Shown: positions 43,539-55,702, counted from the first letter of the stretch. The stretch is DNA of 64,000 nt from Halomonas meridiana (GCF_009846525.1 NZ_CP024621.1:310001-374000), one strand, 5' to 3'. Made by a program: numbers and translations. The notes: generated by a model from the letters alone, not told the origin.

Positions 43539-44201
43539 GTGTCAGATTCCCACATGCAGCAAAAGCCCCCAAGCCGTAAACATTCAGTGAGCAAAACCAG
43601 CAACAACTGGAAGAAAGAACACTTCGACGACCAGTATGTGAAGCAGAGCTGGCAGGATGGCTACCGCTCCCGGGCGAGCTACAAGCTGCTAGAGTTGGAC
43701 GAGAAAGATAAGCTGTTTCGCAACGGGATGACGGTCATCGACCTCGGCGCTGCCCCAGGTGGGTGGAGCCAAATCGCTGCCGAAAAAGTCGGCCCGGAAG
43801 GGGTCGTCATTGCGTCGGACATCTTGGAAATGGACGCTCTGGCCGGTGTGGACTTCATTCAGGGCGATTTCACCGAAGAGAGCGTGCTCAATGCGATTCT
43901 CGAACGTTTGGGAAATCGTCCGGTAGACCTTGTTATGTCGGACATGGCCCCCAATATGAGTGGTATGGCAGCCATCGATCAGCCCCAAGCCATGTATCTC
44001 GTCGAGCTGGCATTGGAACTGGCCCGGGAAACGCTTTCACCCAAAGGTCGGTTTTTGGTCAAGGTCTTTCAAGGCGAAGGGTTCGATGCGTATCTAAAAG
44101 AACTGCGCGGCAGTTTCGACCGTGTGGTCACTCGTAAGCCAGACGCCTCGCGTGCGCGCTCTCGGGAAGTCTACTTTTTAGCGGAGGGCTTTCGCGGTTA
44201 A
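43539..44201 (+). CDS. rlmE: 23S rRNA 2'-O-methyltransferase RlmE (FtsJ/RrmJ)
   Basis: 220 residues from GTG 43539; ATG 43554 and GTG 43587 are alternatives, and the latter best fits family length. SAM motif [15 protein letters not shown], then [14 protein letters not shown] and [15 protein letters not shown] give the catalytic K-D-K-E set. It methylates U2552 of 23S rRNA. No convincing ribosome-binding site distinguishes the starts. Confidence 0.96.
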   Translation: MSDSHMQQKPPSRKHSVSKTSNNWKKEHFDDQYVKQSWQDGYRSRASYKLLELDEKDKLFRNGMTVIDLGAAPGGWSQIAAEKVGPEGVVIASDILEMDALAGVDFIQGDFTEESVLNAILERLGNRPVDLVMSDMAPNMSGMAAIDQPQAMYLVELALELARETLSPKGRFLVKVFQGEGFDAYLKELRGSFDRVVTRKPDASRARSREVYFLAEGFRG

Positions 44202-44415
44202 CCAGGGCTGGCAAGGCGCTGGCGCAATAGCAAAGATTTATCACCGCGATTGCCAGACAGGCAAGCGCAAGGTGTGTCACATTAGGCACAATGGACGAGC
44301 GTGACACAGATGGCCCAACGCCCAATGGGCTTTGGCAATGGTTGAACGTTAAGCTCTAGTGTAAGGTCAGAGTATTAGCGGTTAACCGACGGATTCTTGT
44401 AATGAGGGTAGTCCC

Positions 44416-46413
44416 TTGAACGATATGGCGAAGAACCTGATTCTGTGGTTGGTCATCGCGGCCGTTCTACTGACAGTGTTCAATAATTTCAGTACGGAAA
44501 GCGCACCGCAGACCACGAACTACTCCCAGTTCGTGCAGCAGGTGCAAAATCAGCAGGTACGTAGCGTCACCATCGATGGCTACACCATTACCGGTGAGCG
44601 CACGGATGGTTCGCAGTTCCAGACTATTCGCCCAGCAGCGGAAGACCCCAAGCTGATGGACGACCTGCTCAGCAATAACGTCACCGTGGTCGGTAAGGAG
44701 CCAGAGCAGCAGAGCATCTGGACACGTCTGCTGATCGCCAGCTTCCCGATTCTGCTGATTCTGGCCATCTTCATGTTCTTCATGCGCCAAATGCAAGGCG
44801 GCGCTGGGGGCGGTAAAGGCGGCCCGATGAGCTTTGGCAAGTCCAAAGCGAAGCTGCTCTCTCAGGACCAGATCAAAACCACCTTTGCCGACGTGGCAGG
44901 CTGTGACGAAGCGAAGGAAGAGGTCGAAGAGCTAGTCGACTTCCTGCGTGACCCGACCAAGTTCCAGCGCCTGGGTGGAACGATTCCCCGTGGCGTGCTG
45001 ATGGTAGGCCCGCCCGGTACAGGTAAGACACTGCTGGCCAAGTCCATTGCGGGCGAAGCCAAAGTGCCGTTTTTCTCGATTTCTGGTTCCGACTTCGTCG
45101 AGATGTTCGTCGGTGTGGGCGCGTCTCGCGTTCGCGACATGTTCGAACAGGCCAAGAAGCAGGCGCCCTGCATCATCTTCATCGATGAGATCGATGCTGT
45201 TGGCCGTTCGCGCGGTACCGGCATGGGGGGCGGCAACGATGAGCGTGAGCAAACGCTGAACCAGCTGCTGGTGGAAATGGACGGCTTTGAAGCCAACGAA
45301 GGCATCATCGTCATCGCCGCCACCAACCGTCCGGACGTTCTCGACCCGGCGCTGCTGCGCCCCGGGCGTTTTGACCGTCAGGTCACCGTTGGTCTGCCAG
45401 ACATTCGAGGCCGCGAGCACATTTTAGGCGTTCACCTGCGTAAGGTGCCGCTGGCCGATGACGTCAAGCCGCAGCTCATCGCACGCGGTACGCCGGGCTT
45501 CTCGGGGGCCGATCTCGCAAACCTGGTGAACGAAGCTGCTCTGTTTGCCGCACGCCGTAACAAGCGTTTGGTGGGCATGGATGAGCTTGAGCTTGCCAAG
45601 GACAAGATCATGATGGGCGCAGAGCGCAAATCCATGGTCATGACCGACAAAGAGAAGCTCAATACGGCTTATCACGAAGCGGGTCATGCGATCATCGGTT
45701 TGGTCATGCCCGAGCACGACCCGGTCTACAAGGTGACGATTATTCCCCGTGGCCGCGCGCTCGGTGTGACGATGTTCCTACCCGAAGAAGATCGCTACAG
45801 CCTGTCGCGTCAGCAAATCATTAGCCAAATCTGCTCGCTGTTTGGTGGTCGTATCGCCGAAGAGATGACATTGGGTGCCAACGGTGTCACGACCGGTGCT
45901 TCCAACGATATCAAGCGGGCGACCGAATTGGCCCATAATATGGTCGCCAAGTGGGGGCTCTCGGATGAGATGGGTCCGATCATGTACGACGAGGACGAGT
46001 CTCACCAGTTCCTCGGCGGCCCAGGCCAAGGTGGCGGCAAGCTGAAGTCGGGCGAAACCACGACGCGGCTCGATAAAGAAGTGCGCAAGATCATCGATGA
46101 GTGCTACGAGCAGGCGCGTCAAATCCTGCATGACAACCGCGATAAGCTGGATGCCATGGCAGAAGCGCTGATGAAGTTCGAAACCATCGATGCCAACCAG
46201 TTGAAGGACATCATGGAAGGTCGTGATCCTCGTCCGCCGGAAGGTTGGAACGACGGTGACTCCTCCGGTGGCGGCATGCGTGTCAGCGATGACAAGCCCG
46301 ACACCAAGGCAGACGATCAAGCGTCGAACGCATCGAGCGACGATGGCGAAGAGGATGACGACGAGCCTCGTCGTCGGCCCTCCGATCCGCTGGGCGGCCC
46401 TGCCGGCCCCTAG
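44416..46413 (+). CDS. ftsH: ATP-dependent zinc metalloprotease FtsH
   Basis: 665 residues from TTG 44416, which has GAGGG 7 bases upstream; ATG 44425 gives MAKNLILWL as in E. coli. Two membrane segments (about 6-24 and 110-130), AAA+ Walker [14 protein letters not shown] near 199, SRH, and zinc site HEAGH near 419. It degrades membrane proteins and regulators such as sigma-32 and LpxC. The acidic C-terminal tail (from about 620) is long. Confidence 0.98.
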   Translation: MNDMAKNLILWLVIAAVLLTVFNNFSTESAPQTTNYSQFVQQVQNQQVRSVTIDGYTITGERTDGSQFQTIRPAAEDPKLMDDLLSNNVTVVGKEPEQQSIWTRLLIASFPILLILAIFMFFMRQMQGGAGGGKGGPMSFGKSKAKLLSQDQIKTTFADVAGCDEAKEEVEELVDFLRDPTKFQRLGGTIPRGVLMVGPPGTGKTLLAKSIAGEAKVPFFSISGSDFVEMFVGVGASRVRDMFEQAKKQAPCIIFIDEIDAVGRSRGTGMGGGNDEREQTLNQLLVEMDGFEANEGIIVIAATNRPDVLDPALLRPGRFDRQVTVGLPDIRGREHILGVHLRKVPLADDVKPQLIARGTPGFSGADLANLVNEAALFAARRNKRLVGMDELELAKDKIMMGAERKSMVMTDKEKLNTAYHEAGHAIIGLVMPEHDPVYKVTIIPRGRALGVTMFLPEEDRYSLSRQQIISQICSLFGGRIAEEMTLGANGVTTGASNDIKRATELAHNMVAKWGLSDEMGPIMYDEDESHQFLGGPGQGGGKLKSGETTTRLDKEVRKIIDECYEQARQILHDNRDKLDAMAEALMKFETIDANQLKDIMEGRDPRPPEGWNDGDSSGGGMRVSDDKPDTKADDQASNASSDDGEEDDDEPRRRPSDPLGGPAGP

Positions 46414-46433
46414 GCCACGCAGGTCGCGCAGCC

Positions 46434-46463
46434 AAAGGCGTCCCCAATGGGGGCGCCTTTTTG
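46434..46463 (+). terminator. Terminator after ftsH
   Basis: AAAGGCG-TCCCC/GGGGG-CGCCTTT stem with a short loop and five T. Confidence 0.85.
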
Positions 46464-46516
46464 TTATGCTGTGAGGCAGTGACAGTTACGTTTCATTTTT
46501 GATTTTAGGCGGCAGC

Positions 46517-47428
46517 ATGACTCCGAACGTTGACCCTTCATCGCCTTCACGCCAAGCAGAGAGTGCGTTGCAGCTGCGCTGTGGGCGCCATACGCTTGAT
46601 CTTTCATTCCCGCGCGTCATGGGAATTTTGAACGTCACGCCTGATTCGTTCTCCGATGGCGGTCAGCATGTCGCGCTGGACGATGCGCTGCGCCACGCCG
46701 AGCGTATGCTGGCCGAAGGGGCGGCGATGATCGACGTGGGCGGCGAATCGACCCGTCCCGGGGCAACGCCGGTTTCCGAGCAGCAGGAGCTGGATCGGGT
46801 CGCGCCGGTTGTCGAGGCGCTGGTGCGTGAACTCGATGCGTTGGTCTCGGTGGATACTAGTAGCGCCACGGTGATTCGTGAAGCCAGTGCCTTGGGCGCA
46901 GGCATGATCAACGATGTGCGGGCCCTAGAGCGCGAGGGTGCTCTGGCCGCCGCCGCCAGCAGCGGCTTGCCCGTATGTTTAATGCATCGTCAGGGTGAGC
47001 CCCAGAGCATGCAGCAAGCGCCGAGCTACCGCGACCCCGTCGAGCGTGAAGTGGCCGCCTACCTTGCCGACCGCATCGCTGCCTGCGAAGCCGTCGGCCT
47101 GCGCCGTCAGCGCTTGCTGATCGACCCAGGGTTTGGCTTTGGTAAAACCGTCGAGCACAACCTGCGGCTGCTGAAGTATATGGACTCGCTGAGGGCGCTG
47201 GAACTTCCCATTCTGGTTGGCATGTCACGCAAAAGCATGATCGGTAAAGTGCTGGGACGTCCTGTGGAAGAGCGGCTAGCCGGTGGCTTGGCGCTGGCGG
47301 CCATGGCGGTGGAGCGTGGGGCGAGCATCTTAAGGGTGCATGATGTAGGGCCAACGGTGGATGCCGTGAACATGGCGTGGGCGGTGCTGCAGGAAGGCTG
47401 TGAGCCGCCCGTGGATAAGGAACTTTGA
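46517..47428 (+). CDS. folP: Dihydropteroate synthase
   Basis: 303 residues from ATG 46517 (GGCGGC context, weak site). Pterin-binding motifs [15 protein letters not shown] and [14 protein letters not shown], a conserved [13 protein letters not shown], and [16 protein letters not shown]. It joins pterin pyrophosphate and p-aminobenzoate; the sulfonamide target. Overlaps nothing but is only 2 bases before glmM. Confidence 0.97.
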   Translation: MTPNVDPSSPSRQAESALQLRCGRHTLDLSFPRVMGILNVTPDSFSDGGQHVALDDALRHAERMLAEGAAMIDVGGESTRPGATPVSEQQELDRVAPVVEALVRELDALVSVDTSSATVIREASALGAGMINDVRALEREGALAAAASSGLPVCLMHRQGEPQSMQQAPSYRDPVEREVAAYLADRIAACEAVGLRRQRLLIDPGFGFGKTVEHNLRLLKYMDSLRALELPILVGMSRKSMIGKVLGRPVEERLAGGLALAAMAVERGASILRVHDVGPTVDAVNMAWAVLQEGCEPPVDKEL

Positions 47429-47430
47429 TA

Positions 47431-48780
47431 ATGACAAGACGCTATTTTGGTACCGACGGCATTCGCGGTACCGTGGGGCAAGCGCCCATTACGGCCGACT
47501 TCATGCTCAAACTGGGCTGGGCGGCCGGGCAGGTGTTGCGCCGTGAAAAGGGGCGTACTCGCGTGTTGATCGGTAAGGATACGCGGATTTCCGGTTATAT
47601 GTTCGAATCTGCGTTGGAGGCCGGTCTGTCGGCGGCCGGGGTCGATGTGTCGCTGCTCGGGCCAATGCCCACGCCGGGCATCGCCTACCTGACGCGCACC
47701 TTCCGTGCCGACGCCGGTATCGTGATTTCGGCGTCGCACAATCCGTTTGACGATAACGGCATCAAGTTTTTCTCTGCGGAAGGCAAGAAATTGCCAGACG
47801 AAGTGGAAGACCGCATCGAAACGATGCTGGAAGCGCCGCTCAGCACTGCCGATGCGGCGCAGTTGGGTAAGGCGACGCGCATCGATGACGCCGCTGGTCG
47901 CTATATCGAATTCTGCAAATCGACGCTGCCGGACCGGCTGAGCCTGCACGGGCTGAAAGTGGTATTGGATTGCGCTCATGGGGCCACTTACCATATCGCC
48001 CCCAGCGTGTTTCGCGAGTTAGGCGCGGAGGTGAGCGTGATCGGTGCTGCGCCGGACGGCTTGAATATCAACCATCAAGTTGGCTCGACGCACCCGGCGG
48101 CGCTACGCGCGGCGGTCATCCAGCAAGGCGCCGATTTGGGGGTCGCCTTCGATGGTGACGGCGACCGCGTGCTGCTCGTTGATGCCGATGGCCGCGAAGT
48201 CGACGGCGACGATATTCTCTACTTGATTGCTCGCGACCGCCACGAGCGCGGGCTGCTGGACGGCGGCGTGGTCGGCACGCTGATGAGCAATTTCGGCCTT
48301 GCCATGGCGCTGGATCGGCTCGGCATACCTTTCCAGCGTGCCAAGGTAGGTGACCGCTTCGTCATGGAAATGATGGCCGCCAACGGATGGGAGCTGGGCG
48401 GCGAAGCCTCTGGGCACATCGTTTGCGGTCACGTGCAGACCACAGGCGACGGCGTTGTATCGGCGCTACAGGTGTTGGCGCTGATGGTGCGCGAGCAGAA
48501 ACCGTTGCCCGCCCTGTTGAAAGGGTTCGAAAAAGTGCCGCAATCGCTGGTCAATGTGCGCCTGCCCGCAGGATCGAATGCCAGCGACGTGATGATGGCC
48601 CAGCCGCTTCTCGACGCCGTGGCCGCCTTGGAAGCGGAGCTGGGTGACCAGGGGCGGGTGCTGCTGAGGCCATCGGGCACCGAGCCTTTGATTCGTGTCA
48701 TGGTCGAAGGGCGCGCACATCTTGACGTCGATCGCTTGGCCCATAAATTGGCGGGCCAAGTCGAGGCGCTGCTTGGCTAA
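47431..48780 (+). CDS. glmM: Phosphoglucosamine mutase
   Basis: 449 residues from ATG 47431 with AAGGAA 7 bases upstream. [10 protein letters not shown] start, active phosphoserine in [13 protein letters not shown] (about Ser101), metal loop [12 protein letters not shown] and [16 protein letters not shown] phosphate loop. It makes glucosamine-1-phosphate for peptidoglycan and LPS. Order folP-glmM matches E. coli and Pseudomonas. Confidence 0.98.
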   Translation: MTRRYFGTDGIRGTVGQAPITADFMLKLGWAAGQVLRREKGRTRVLIGKDTRISGYMFESALEAGLSAAGVDVSLLGPMPTPGIAYLTRTFRADAGIVISASHNPFDDNGIKFFSAEGKKLPDEVEDRIETMLEAPLSTADAAQLGKATRIDDAAGRYIEFCKSTLPDRLSLHGLKVVLDCAHGATYHIAPSVFRELGAEVSVIGAAPDGLNINHQVGSTHPAALRAAVIQQGADLGVAFDGDGDRVLLVDADGREVDGDDILYLIARDRHERGLLDGGVVGTLMSNFGLAMALDRLGIPFQRAKVGDRFVMEMMAANGWELGGEASGHIVCGHVQTTGDGVVSALQVLALMVREQKPLPALLKGFEKVPQSLVNVRLPAGSNASDVMMAQPLLDAVAALEAELGDQGRVLLRPSGTEPLIRVMVEGRAHLDVDRLAHKLAGQVEALLG

Positions 48781-48792
48781 CGATTTCGAAAA

Positions 48793-48875
48793 GTGGGAGC
48801 CGCTTTAGTGCGAAAAGCGCGCTGTGCCTGCGATTGGCCGTGCAACAGCGGTTGTCTTGACAAGGCGGCTCCTAT
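48793..48875. repeat. REP/BIME-like palindromic element between glmM and tpiA
   Basis: GTGGGAGCCGC (48793-48803) and GCGGCTCCTAT (48865-48875) form an inverted pair with a perfect GGAGCCGC core; each side carries a smaller palindrome. The GTGGGAGC start resembles the Pseudomonas REP family. Two inverted copies make a BIME-like unit. No RAYT transposase is in the window. Confidence 0.5.
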
Positions 48876-48908
48876 ACCATTTCGCTCCACCTTGAGTGAG
48901 GATTCTCC

Positions 48909-49658
48909 ATGCGTACGCCATTGATTGCCGGCAATTGGAAAATGAACGGTTCCAAGGCGCTCATCGACGCGTTTGGCCAAGCCTTTGCGTCAGCGGCGCT
49001 GCCCACGTCCATCGACGTGGTCGTGATTCCGCCGTTTCCCTATTTAGACGCTGCGCGTCAGGCGTTTAGCGGCACGCCGTTGCAGTTAGGGGCGCAAACG
49101 CTTAACCCCCACCCCGCCGGTGCGCATACCGGCGAAGTGAGCGGCGGTATGCTCAAAGAGGTTGGCGCGGCTTACGTACTGGTGGGACACTCGGAGCGTC
49201 GGCAGCTCTACCGTGAAAGCGATGAGCAGGTGTGTGACCGCCTATTGGCGGCGCTGGACGCCGGGCTTACGCCGATTTTGTGTGTCGGCGAAACGCTGGA
49301 AGAGCGCGATGCGGGCCACACGATGGACGTTGTGCTAGGCCAAGTAGGCTATATCATGGATCGCCTATCGCCTGCACAGCGCTTGCAGGTCGTCATTGCC
49401 TACGAGCCTGTTTGGGCCATCGGTACTGGTCGCACGGCGACGCCAGCGCAAGCGCAAGAGGTCATGGCAGGCATTCGTGCCTATCAGGCAGGGTTTGATG
49501 CGTCGCTTGCTGAGCAGCTGACACTGCTTTACGGCGGTAGCATGAACGCAAGTAACGCGGCTGAGCTGCTGGCTCAGCCGGACATCGACGGCGGTTTGGT
49601 GGGCGGTGCCTCGCTCAAAACCGACGATTTCTACGCCATTTGTCAGTCAGCAGGATAA
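48909..49658 (+). CDS. tpiA: Triosephosphate isomerase
   Basis: 249 residues. [10 protein letters not shown] with the catalytic Asn/Lys, His in [10 protein letters not shown], Glu in [13 protein letters not shown], and the phosphate loop GGLVGGASL. Interconverts dihydroxyacetone phosphate and glyceraldehyde-3-phosphate. A GAGGA site precedes the ATG. Four bases separate it from secG. Confidence 0.99.
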   Translation: MRTPLIAGNWKMNGSKALIDAFGQAFASAALPTSIDVVVIPPFPYLDAARQAFSGTPLQLGAQTLNPHPAGAHTGEVSGGMLKEVGAAYVLVGHSERRQLYRESDEQVCDRLLAALDAGLTPILCVGETLEERDAGHTMDVVLGQVGYIMDRLSPAQRLQVVIAYEPVWAIGTGRTATPAQAQEVMAGIRAYQAGFDASLAEQLTLLYGGSMNASNAAELLAQPDIDGGLVGGASLKTDDFYAICQSAG

Positions 49659-49662
49659 CTCC

Positions 49663-50022
49663 ATGCAAGTTGCAATTCTTATGGTTCACGTGGTGATTGC
49701 GGTCGCCTTGGTTGTACTCATCCTGCTTCAGCAGGGTAAAGGTGCCGAAGCAGGCGCGGCCTTTGGTGGCGGTGCATCGCAAACGGTCTTTGGTTCACGG
49801 GGTAGCGGTAACTTTCTTTCCCGCACGACCGGTATTTTGGCCGCAGGCTTTTTCGTGACATCGATGGCGCTGGCGTACTTTGCCACTCAGGCAGGCCAAG
49901 CACCGGAAGCCGGTATTCCCGATGCGCGAATGATCGAGCAGCAGCAAAACGTTCCAACGCTTGACGACTCCCCTGCAAGTATGGATAATACCGCGCCAGT
50001 GCTAGAGGAAAGCAGCGAGTAA
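49663..50022 (+). CDS. secG: Preprotein translocase subunit SecG
   Basis: 119 residues. Two transmembrane helices (about 4-23 and 55-73) joined by the conserved [22 protein letters not shown] loop. A polar, Gln/Asp-rich C-terminal tail follows. Part of the SecYEG channel. Ends 34 bases before tRNA-Leu, as in E. coli, where secG is also followed by leuU. Confidence 0.96.
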   Translation: MQVAILMVHVVIAVALVVLILLQQGKGAEAGAAFGGGASQTVFGSRGSGNFLSRTTGILAAGFFVTSMALAYFATQAGQAPEAGIPDARMIEQQQNVPTLDDSPASMDNTAPVLEESSE

Positions 50023-50056
50023 CATCTTGATGTCGCTTTCTTTAGCCTCCCCTGAT

Positions 50057-50143
50057 GCCGAAGTGGTGGAATTGGTAGACACGCTATCTTGAGGGGGTAG
50101 TGACCTTACGGTCGTGCGGGTTCAAGTCCCGCCTTCGGCACCA
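50057..50143 (+). tRNA. leuU: tRNA-Leu (GAG)
   Basis: 87 nt with encoded CCA. Acceptor GCCGAAG pairs with CTTCGGC; the anticodon loop TTGAGGG gives GAG; a long variable arm is present, as expected for leucine tRNA. Context secG-leuU-metY-rimP matches E. coli. Confidence 0.97.
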
Positions 50144-50278
50144 TCTGATTCGCTGGTTTACCAGCTTCCCAGAATGTCAGGATTGGCACCTGAGACGTAA
50201 GACGCATTTGAAACAAGTGCTCGGAATGAGTTCTTGACGTAACCTCTTCAAGTGTCTATTATCGTCGACCTAGATTGA

Positions 50279-50355
<77 letters not shown>

Positions 50356-50460
50356 TTTAGTTAGTAACATGGACATGTCTACAAGTGATCAAGATGGTAC
50401 TTGGTAAGACAGCGAAAAGTTCGCGACATGTCGCTAAAATGGTACTACAGGTTTCTTTCG

Positions 50461-50489
50461 AAAAGCCCCTTCCTGTGAAGGGGCTTTTT
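50461..50489 (+). terminator. Terminator after the tRNA genes
   Basis: AAAAGCCCCTT/AAGGGGCTTTT stem with a 6-base loop and five T. The 299 bases from 50356 to 50654 otherwise contain paired GACATGTC (50372, 50425) and ATGGTACT (50394, 50439) repeats and presumably the rimP operon promoter. Confidence 0.85.
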
Positions 50490-50654
50490 GTTAGTAGCTT
50501 TTTGTAAATAGCTTTTTGCGAGCCAAGAGTGTCTCACGAGCGGATGTTGTCCGAATAGCCAGAGACACATTCCCAGGTAATGCCAATCAGCCACCTAGCT
50601 TTTCTTATGACTCCTGGCCAGGTGCCTGATGCAACGGCTATAGGAGCTTTGTCT

Positions 50655-51116
50655 GTGGCCACAAAACACGCTGCGCTTCACGCGCTGATCGAACCTGTCG
50701 TTGCCGCCATGGGCTTCGAGCTATGGGGTATCGACCATATTTCCCAGGGCAAGCATTCGCGGCTGGTGATTTACATCGAGCGCGAGAGCGGTGTCAGCGT
50801 GGAAGACTGCGCTGATATTAGCCGTCAAGTCAGTGCCGTGATGGATGTGGAAGACCCGATTCCCGGCGAGTATCGCTTGGAAGTCTCGTCGCCCGGCATG
50901 GCACGCCCCCTCTACTCCCTGGATCACTTTATCCGCTATCAGGGCCATCAGGTGGCTCTGAAGCTGCGCGTCGCGTTTGATGGGCGTCGCAAATACCAAG
51001 GGCTCCTCGCAGGTGTCGAGGGTGATGAAGTGCTGCTGCAACTGGAAGGCGAAGAGTACTGCTTTCCTATCGAAAGCATCGATTCTGCGCACGTTGTCCC
51101 GCAGTTCGACGAATAA
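50655..51116 (+). CDS. rimP: Ribosome maturation factor RimP
   Basis: 153 residues from GTG 50655, with TAGGAG 8 bases upstream; a longer frame from 50580 has no such site. EPVVAAMGFELWGIDHI and SRLVIYIERESGVSVEDCADISR are family signatures, with the C-terminal SH3-like domain after MARPLYSLDHF. It is needed for 30S assembly. First gene of rimP-nusA-infB-rbfA-truB. Confidence 0.96.
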   Translation: MATKHAALHALIEPVVAAMGFELWGIDHISQGKHSRLVIYIERESGVSVEDCADISRQVSAVMDVEDPIPGEYRLEVSSPGMARPLYSLDHFIRYQGHQVALKLRVAFDGRRKYQGLLAGVEGDEVLLQLEGEEYCFPIESIDSAHVVPQFDE

Positions 51117-51186
51117 TACGGGTCGCGGCTTCCGGCAGGCGCCGGGATGATGCACAAAAGGACAGGTTTTCTGGCGAGGCAAACGC

Positions 51187-52701
51187 ATGAGTAAAGAAAT
51201 TTTAATGGTCGTGGACGCGATCTCTAATGAAAAAGGCGTCCCCCGCGATGTCATCTTCGAAGCGGTAGAAGCCGCGCTGGCCAGCGCGTCGCGCAAGCGT
51301 TTTGAGCATGAAGAGGCCAATGTGCGCGTGCATATCGATCGCCGCACGGGCGACTACGATACGTTCCGCTACTGGACCGTGGTCGAAGATGACGAATTCG
51401 AAACGCCAGACTACGAAATCAAAGAGAGCATCGCCGAGCAGCGCGATCCGCCGCTGAAACTGGGCGACGTGGTCGAGCAAAAGATCGAAAACGCCGTGTT
51501 TGGGCGCATTGCTGCGCAAACCGCCAAGCAGGTGATCGTGCAGAAGGTGCGTGAAGCCGAGCGCGCCGAAGTCGTGCGTCAATACGCCGATCGTGAAGGC
51601 GAGCTGGTGGCGGGTATCGTCAAGAAGACTACCCGTGACGGTCTGATCATCGACCTAGGTGAGAACGCCGAAGCGTTTTTGCCGCGCAACGAGATGATTC
51701 ACGGCGAGCGCTACCGGATGAACGAGCGCGTACGTGCACTGCTGGTCAAAGTCGATCCGGATGCTCGCGGTGCTCAACTGCAGCTTTCGCGTACCTGTCC
51801 TGAGTTCATCATCGAACTGTTCAAGATCGAAGTGCCGGAAATCGCCGAGCAGCTGATCGAAATCAAGGGTGCCGCTCGCGATCCGGGGTCACGGGCGAAG
51901 ATCGCCGTGAAAACCAATGATCGTCGCATCGACCCCGTCGGTGCCTGTGTCGGTATGCGCGGTTCTCGCGTTCAGGCGGTCTCGTCTGAATTGCAAAACG
52001 AGCGCGTAGACATCGTCCTGTGGGACGACAATCCCGCACAGCTGGTGATCAACGCCATGGCACCGGCCGATGTGGCGTCTATCCTAGTGGACGAAGACGC
52101 GCATGCCATGGACGTCGCAGTGGCTCAGGACAACCTGGCACAGGCGATTGGCCGTAGCGGCCAGAACGTCCGTTTGGCGTCTGAGTTGACCGGCTGGCGG
52201 ATCAACGTCATGACCGAAGACGAAGCCGAGTCCAAGCGCGAGCAGGAAATCGACAGCTTAGTGGATTCGTTCGTCCAGCACCTGGGTGTCGATGAAGACG
52301 TCGCTCGATTGCTGGTGGAAGAAGGGTTCACCACCCTGGAAGAAGTTGCCTACGTGCCGCTGGAAGAGATGCTCGAAATCGAAGAGTTCGACGAAGAGCT
52401 GGTAGAAGAGCTGCGTGCACGTGCGAAAGACGAGCTGCTGACGATGGCCATTGCCTCGGAAGAAGCGCTAGACGGTGCCCAGCCAGCGGACGACCTGCTG
52501 GAAATGGACGGTATGGAGCGCCACTTGGCCTTCATCCTGGCTAGCCGCGGCATTGTCACAATGGAAGATCTCGCCGAGCAGTCTGTCGACGATCTGGTCG
52601 ATATCGAGGAGTTGGACGAAGCGCGCGCAGCGGCACTGATCATGACTGCCCGTGCGCCCTGGTTTGAAGTCGATGACGCATCGGACTCAAACACACAGTA
52701 A
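51187..52701 (+). CDS. nusA: Transcription termination/antitermination factor NusA
   Basis: 504 residues. N-terminal RNA polymerase-binding domain (1 to about 125), S1 domain (about 135-200), two KH domains (about 230-345, with [17 protein letters not shown] and [17 protein letters not shown]), and two acidic C-terminal repeats (about 360-425 and 435-500), as in E. coli. Controls pausing, termination and rRNA antitermination. Confidence 0.98.
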   Translation: MSKEILMVVDAISNEKGVPRDVIFEAVEAALASASRKRFEHEEANVRVHIDRRTGDYDTFRYWTVVEDDEFETPDYEIKESIAEQRDPPLKLGDVVEQKIENAVFGRIAAQTAKQVIVQKVREAERAEVVRQYADREGELVAGIVKKTTRDGLIIDLGENAEAFLPRNEMIHGERYRMNERVRALLVKVDPDARGAQLQLSRTCPEFIIELFKIEVPEIAEQLIEIKGAARDPGSRAKIAVKTNDRRIDPVGACVGMRGSRVQAVSSELQNERVDIVLWDDNPAQLVINAMAPADVASILVDEDAHAMDVAVAQDNLAQAIGRSGQNVRLASELTGWRINVMTEDEAESKREQEIDSLVDSFVQHLGVDEDVARLLVEEGFTTLEEVAYVPLEEMLEIEEFDEELVEELRARAKDELLTMAIASEEALDGAQPADDLLEMDGMERHLAFILASRGIVTMEDLAEQSVDDLVDIEELDEARAAALIMTARAPWFEVDDASDSNTQ

Positions 52702-52728
52702 ACAGGTCACGGGCTGAGGAGGGTCACT

Positions 52729-55269
52729 ATGTCAGATATGACAGTTAAAGATTTTGCAGTAAAGGTGGGCCGCGATGTGCCCCGCCTCTTGGAACAGATG
52801 AAAGAAGCCGGTTTGAAACACCGTTCAGAAAGCGACGCCGTCTCTGAAGACGACAAGCAGACGCTGCTGAGCTTTTTGAAGAAAAGCCACGGCGGCGGCG
52901 ACAGCGAGCCGAGCAAGAATCGCATTACGCTGACCCGTAAAACCCGCAGCCGTATCAAGACCGGCGAGCGTGGTAAAACGATCGAAGTGCAGGTACGTAA
53001 GAAGAAAACGTACGTCAAGCGTGAGGAAGAAGAGAAGCCGAAAGCGCCTGAGCCCAAGCACTCTGGTCCGCGTCAGCTAGTGGGCGACATGGCAGAAGCG
53101 GAAGCCGAGCGTAAAGCACGCGATGCCCGCGCCGCGGAAGAAAAAGCCGCAGCGGCCAAAGCCAAGGCTGCCGAAGATGCCGCGCGTAAAGAAGCGGAAG
53201 AGCAGGCCAAGGCCAAAGCCGCTGAAGTGCCTGATATCGAAGTGCCCGAGCTGGAAATCGACGATACGCCAGCGGCCGATGACCTGCCGCCTGCACCGCC
53301 GAAAGAGGGTCGTACCGACCGTCGTACCGCACCGCCCAAAAAGGCGGCTGCGAAGAAGAAAGGTCGTGACGACGACGACGATCGCGGCGATCGCGAAGAG
53401 CGTAAGCGTGGCGGCGGCAAGAAAGTGAAGCGTGCCGAGCGCCGTGGCGGACGCCGCGGTGGCGCAAGCCAAAGCGGCAACGGCAAGCACGGCTTCCAGA
53501 AGCCGACGCAGCCGATCGTACGTGAAGTCTCGATCCCTGAGTCGATCAGCGTAGCTGAGCTGGCCGACAAGATGTCGATCAAGGCCAACGAAGTCATCAA
53601 AGCCATGTTCACCATGGGCGCGGCGGTGACCATCAACCAGACCATCGATCAGGATACCGCCGCGATCGTGGTGGAAGAGATGGGCCACAAGGTCAAACTG
53701 GTGAAGGATGATGCGCTGGAAACGGAAATGCTGGAAGGCATCTCCTACGAAGGCGAAGAGATCACCCGCTCACCGGTCGTCACCGTCATGGGTCACGTCG
53801 ACCACGGTAAGACCTCGCTGCTGGACTACATCCGTCGTGCGAAAGTCGCCACTGGCGAAGCGGGCGGTATTACCCAGCACATCGGTGCCTACCATGTGGA
53901 AGATGACCACGGTGGCGTGACCTTCCTGGATACCCCGGGTCACGCGGCGTTTACCGCCATGCGTGCTCGCGGTGCGAAAGCCACCGACGTGGTCATCCTG
54001 GTGGTGGCGGCCGACGACGGCGTGATGCCGCAAACCATCGAAGCCGTCGAGCACTCGAAAGCCGCTGGCGTACCGATGGTCGTGGCCGTGAACAAGATCG
54101 ATAAGCCCCAGGCCGATCCCGATCGTGTCAAAAACGAGCTGTCTCAGCACGGCGTCATCTCGGAAGAGTGGGGCGGAGATACACAGTTTGTTCACGTCTC
54201 TGCAAAGAGCGGTGAAGGCATCGAAGACCTGCTGGAAGCGATTCAGCTCGTGTCCGAGGTTCTCGAACTCAAAGCCGTGCCGTCTGCGCCGGGTAAAGGG
54301 GTCGTCGTCGAGTCGCGCCTGGACAAAGGTCGCGGTCCGGTCGCTACCGTGCTGGTACAAAACGGTACGCTAAAGAAGGGCGACATCGTCCTGGCGGGCC
54401 TGCACTACGGCCGCGTTCGTGCGCTGACCAACGAGCTGGGCAAGCAAGTCGATACCGCTGGCCCCGCGATGCCGGTCGAGATCCAGGGCCTGGATGGTAC
54501 GCCGGATGCCGGTGACGACTTCATGGTCGTGGCCGACGAGAAGAAGGCCCGCGAAGTGGCTAACTTCCGTCAGGGTAAATACCGCGAAGTGCGTCTGGCA
54601 CGTCAGCAGAAGGCCAAGCTGGAGAACATGTTCAGCCAGATGGGCCAAGACGAAGTGGCCAAGGTCAACATCGTCCTCAAAGCCGACGTACAGGGCTCGC
54701 TGGAAGCGATCAAAGGCGCCTTGGAAGAGCTTTCCACCGAAGAAGTACAGGTGGCCGTGGTCTCCTCTGGTGTGGGGGGTATCACCGGTACCGACGCCAA
54801 CTTGGCGCTGGCCTCGGAAGCTATCGTGGTGGGCTTCAACGTCCGTGCCGATGCCGCTGCTCGTGAGATCATCGAGCGTGAAGGTCTGGATCTGCGCTAC
54901 TACAGCGTCATCTACCACCTGATCGACGAAGTCAAACAGGCGATGAGCGGTATGCTCGCCCCCGAGTGGAAAGAAGAGATCGTGGGTGTGGCCGAAGTAC
55001 GCGACGTGTTCCGCGCGCCGAAGATCGGTGCGGTGGCTGGCTGTATGGTCGTCGAAGGCACCGTGTCGCGCAGCAAGCGTATCCGCGTTCTGCGTGACAA
55101 CGTGGTCATCTACGAAGGTGAGCTCGAATCGCTGCGCCGCTTCAAAGACGACGTACAAGAAGTGCGTAACGGTATGGAGTGTGGCATCGGCGTGAAGAAC
55201 TACAACGATGTCCAGGTCGGCGACAAGATCGAAGTCTTTGACCAAGTGAAGGTCGAGCGCAGCCTGTAA
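52729..55269 (+). CDS. infB: Translation initiation factor IF-2
   Basis: 846 residues. N-terminal domain (1 to about 50), a long charged Ala/Lys/Glu-rich linker (about 95-250) with an Asp/Arg-rich stretch, then the GTPase domain with GHVDHGKT at about 355-362, DTPGHAA and NKIDKP motifs, and C-terminal domains that bind fMet-tRNA. AGGAGGGT precedes the ATG. Confidence 0.98.
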   Translation: MSDMTVKDFAVKVGRDVPRLLEQMKEAGLKHRSESDAVSEDDKQTLLSFLKKSHGGGDSEPSKNRITLTRKTRSRIKTGERGKTIEVQVRKKKTYVKREEEEKPKAPEPKHSGPRQLVGDMAEAEAERKARDARAAEEKAAAAKAKAAEDAARKEAEEQAKAKAAEVPDIEVPELEIDDTPAADDLPPAPPKEGRTDRRTAPPKKAAAKKKGRDDDDDRGDREERKRGGGKKVKRAERRGGRRGGASQSGNGKHGFQKPTQPIVREVSIPESISVAELADKMSIKANEVIKAMFTMGAAVTINQTIDQDTAAIVVEEMGHKVKLVKDDALETEMLEGISYEGEEITRSPVVTVMGHVDHGKTSLLDYIRRAKVATGEAGGITQHIGAYHVEDDHGGVTFLDTPGHAAFTAMRARGAKATDVVILVVAADDGVMPQTIEAVEHSKAAGVPMVVAVNKIDKPQADPDRVKNELSQHGVISEEWGGDTQFVHVSAKSGEGIEDLLEAIQLVSEVLELKAVPSAPGKGVVVESRLDKGRGPVATVLVQNGTLKKGDIVLAGLHYGRVRALTNELGKQVDTAGPAMPVEIQGLDGTPDAGDDFMVVADEKKAREVANFRQGKYREVRLARQQKAKLENMFSQMGQDEVAKVNIVLKADVQGSLEAIKGALEELSTEEVQVAVVSSGVGGITGTDANLALASEAIVVGFNVRADAAAREIIEREGLDLRYYSVIYHLIDEVKQAMSGMLAPEWKEEIVGVAEVRDVFRAPKIGAVAGCMVVEGTVSRSKRIRVLRDNVVIYEGELESLRRFKDDVQEVRNGMECGIGVKNYNDVQVGDKIEVFDQVKVERSL

Positions 55270-55288
55270 GGCCGCGCGAGGAGCAACC

Positions 55289-55702
55289 ATGCGCGAATTC
55301 AAGCGTACCGACCGAGTAGCCGACCAGCTCCAGAAGGAGCTGGCGGTACTGATCCAACGCGAAGTGAAAGACCCGCGCTTGGGCATGGTCACGGTGAGCG
55401 GAGCAACCGTCAGTCGTGACCTTGGCTACGCCGATATTTACGTCACCCTGCTGGGTGAACAGGATCCCGAGCGTATCAAGGAGAACCTGCAGGTACTGAA
55501 ACGTGCAGCAGGGTTTCTGAGAAGCCAAATCGCCCAGCGCATCAAGCTGCGTCACGTACCCGAGCTGCGCTTTCATTTCGATGAAAGCGTGGTGCGCGGC
55601 CAGCACCTCTCATCGCTGATCGACGAAGCGGTCTCTTCTGACCGTGCCCGTCAAGCGGAAGACGAGGGCGGCAGTGAAGAGCAAGGTGAGGAGACGCGCT
55701 AA
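55289..55702 (+). CDS. rbfA: Ribosome-binding factor A
   Basis: 137 residues. KH-type fold with DRVADQLQKELAVLIQREVKDP and the kinked loop followed by RIKLRHVPELRFHFDESV. An acidic C-terminal tail. It assists late 30S maturation and cold adaptation. The stop overlaps the truB ATG by one base (TAATG). Confidence 0.97.
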   Translation: MREFKRTDRVADQLQKELAVLIQREVKDPRLGMVTVSGATVSRDLGYADIYVTLLGEQDPERIKENLQVLKRAAGFLRSQIAQRIKLRHVPELRFHFDESVVRGQHLSSLIDEAVSSDRARQAEDEGGSEEQGEETR

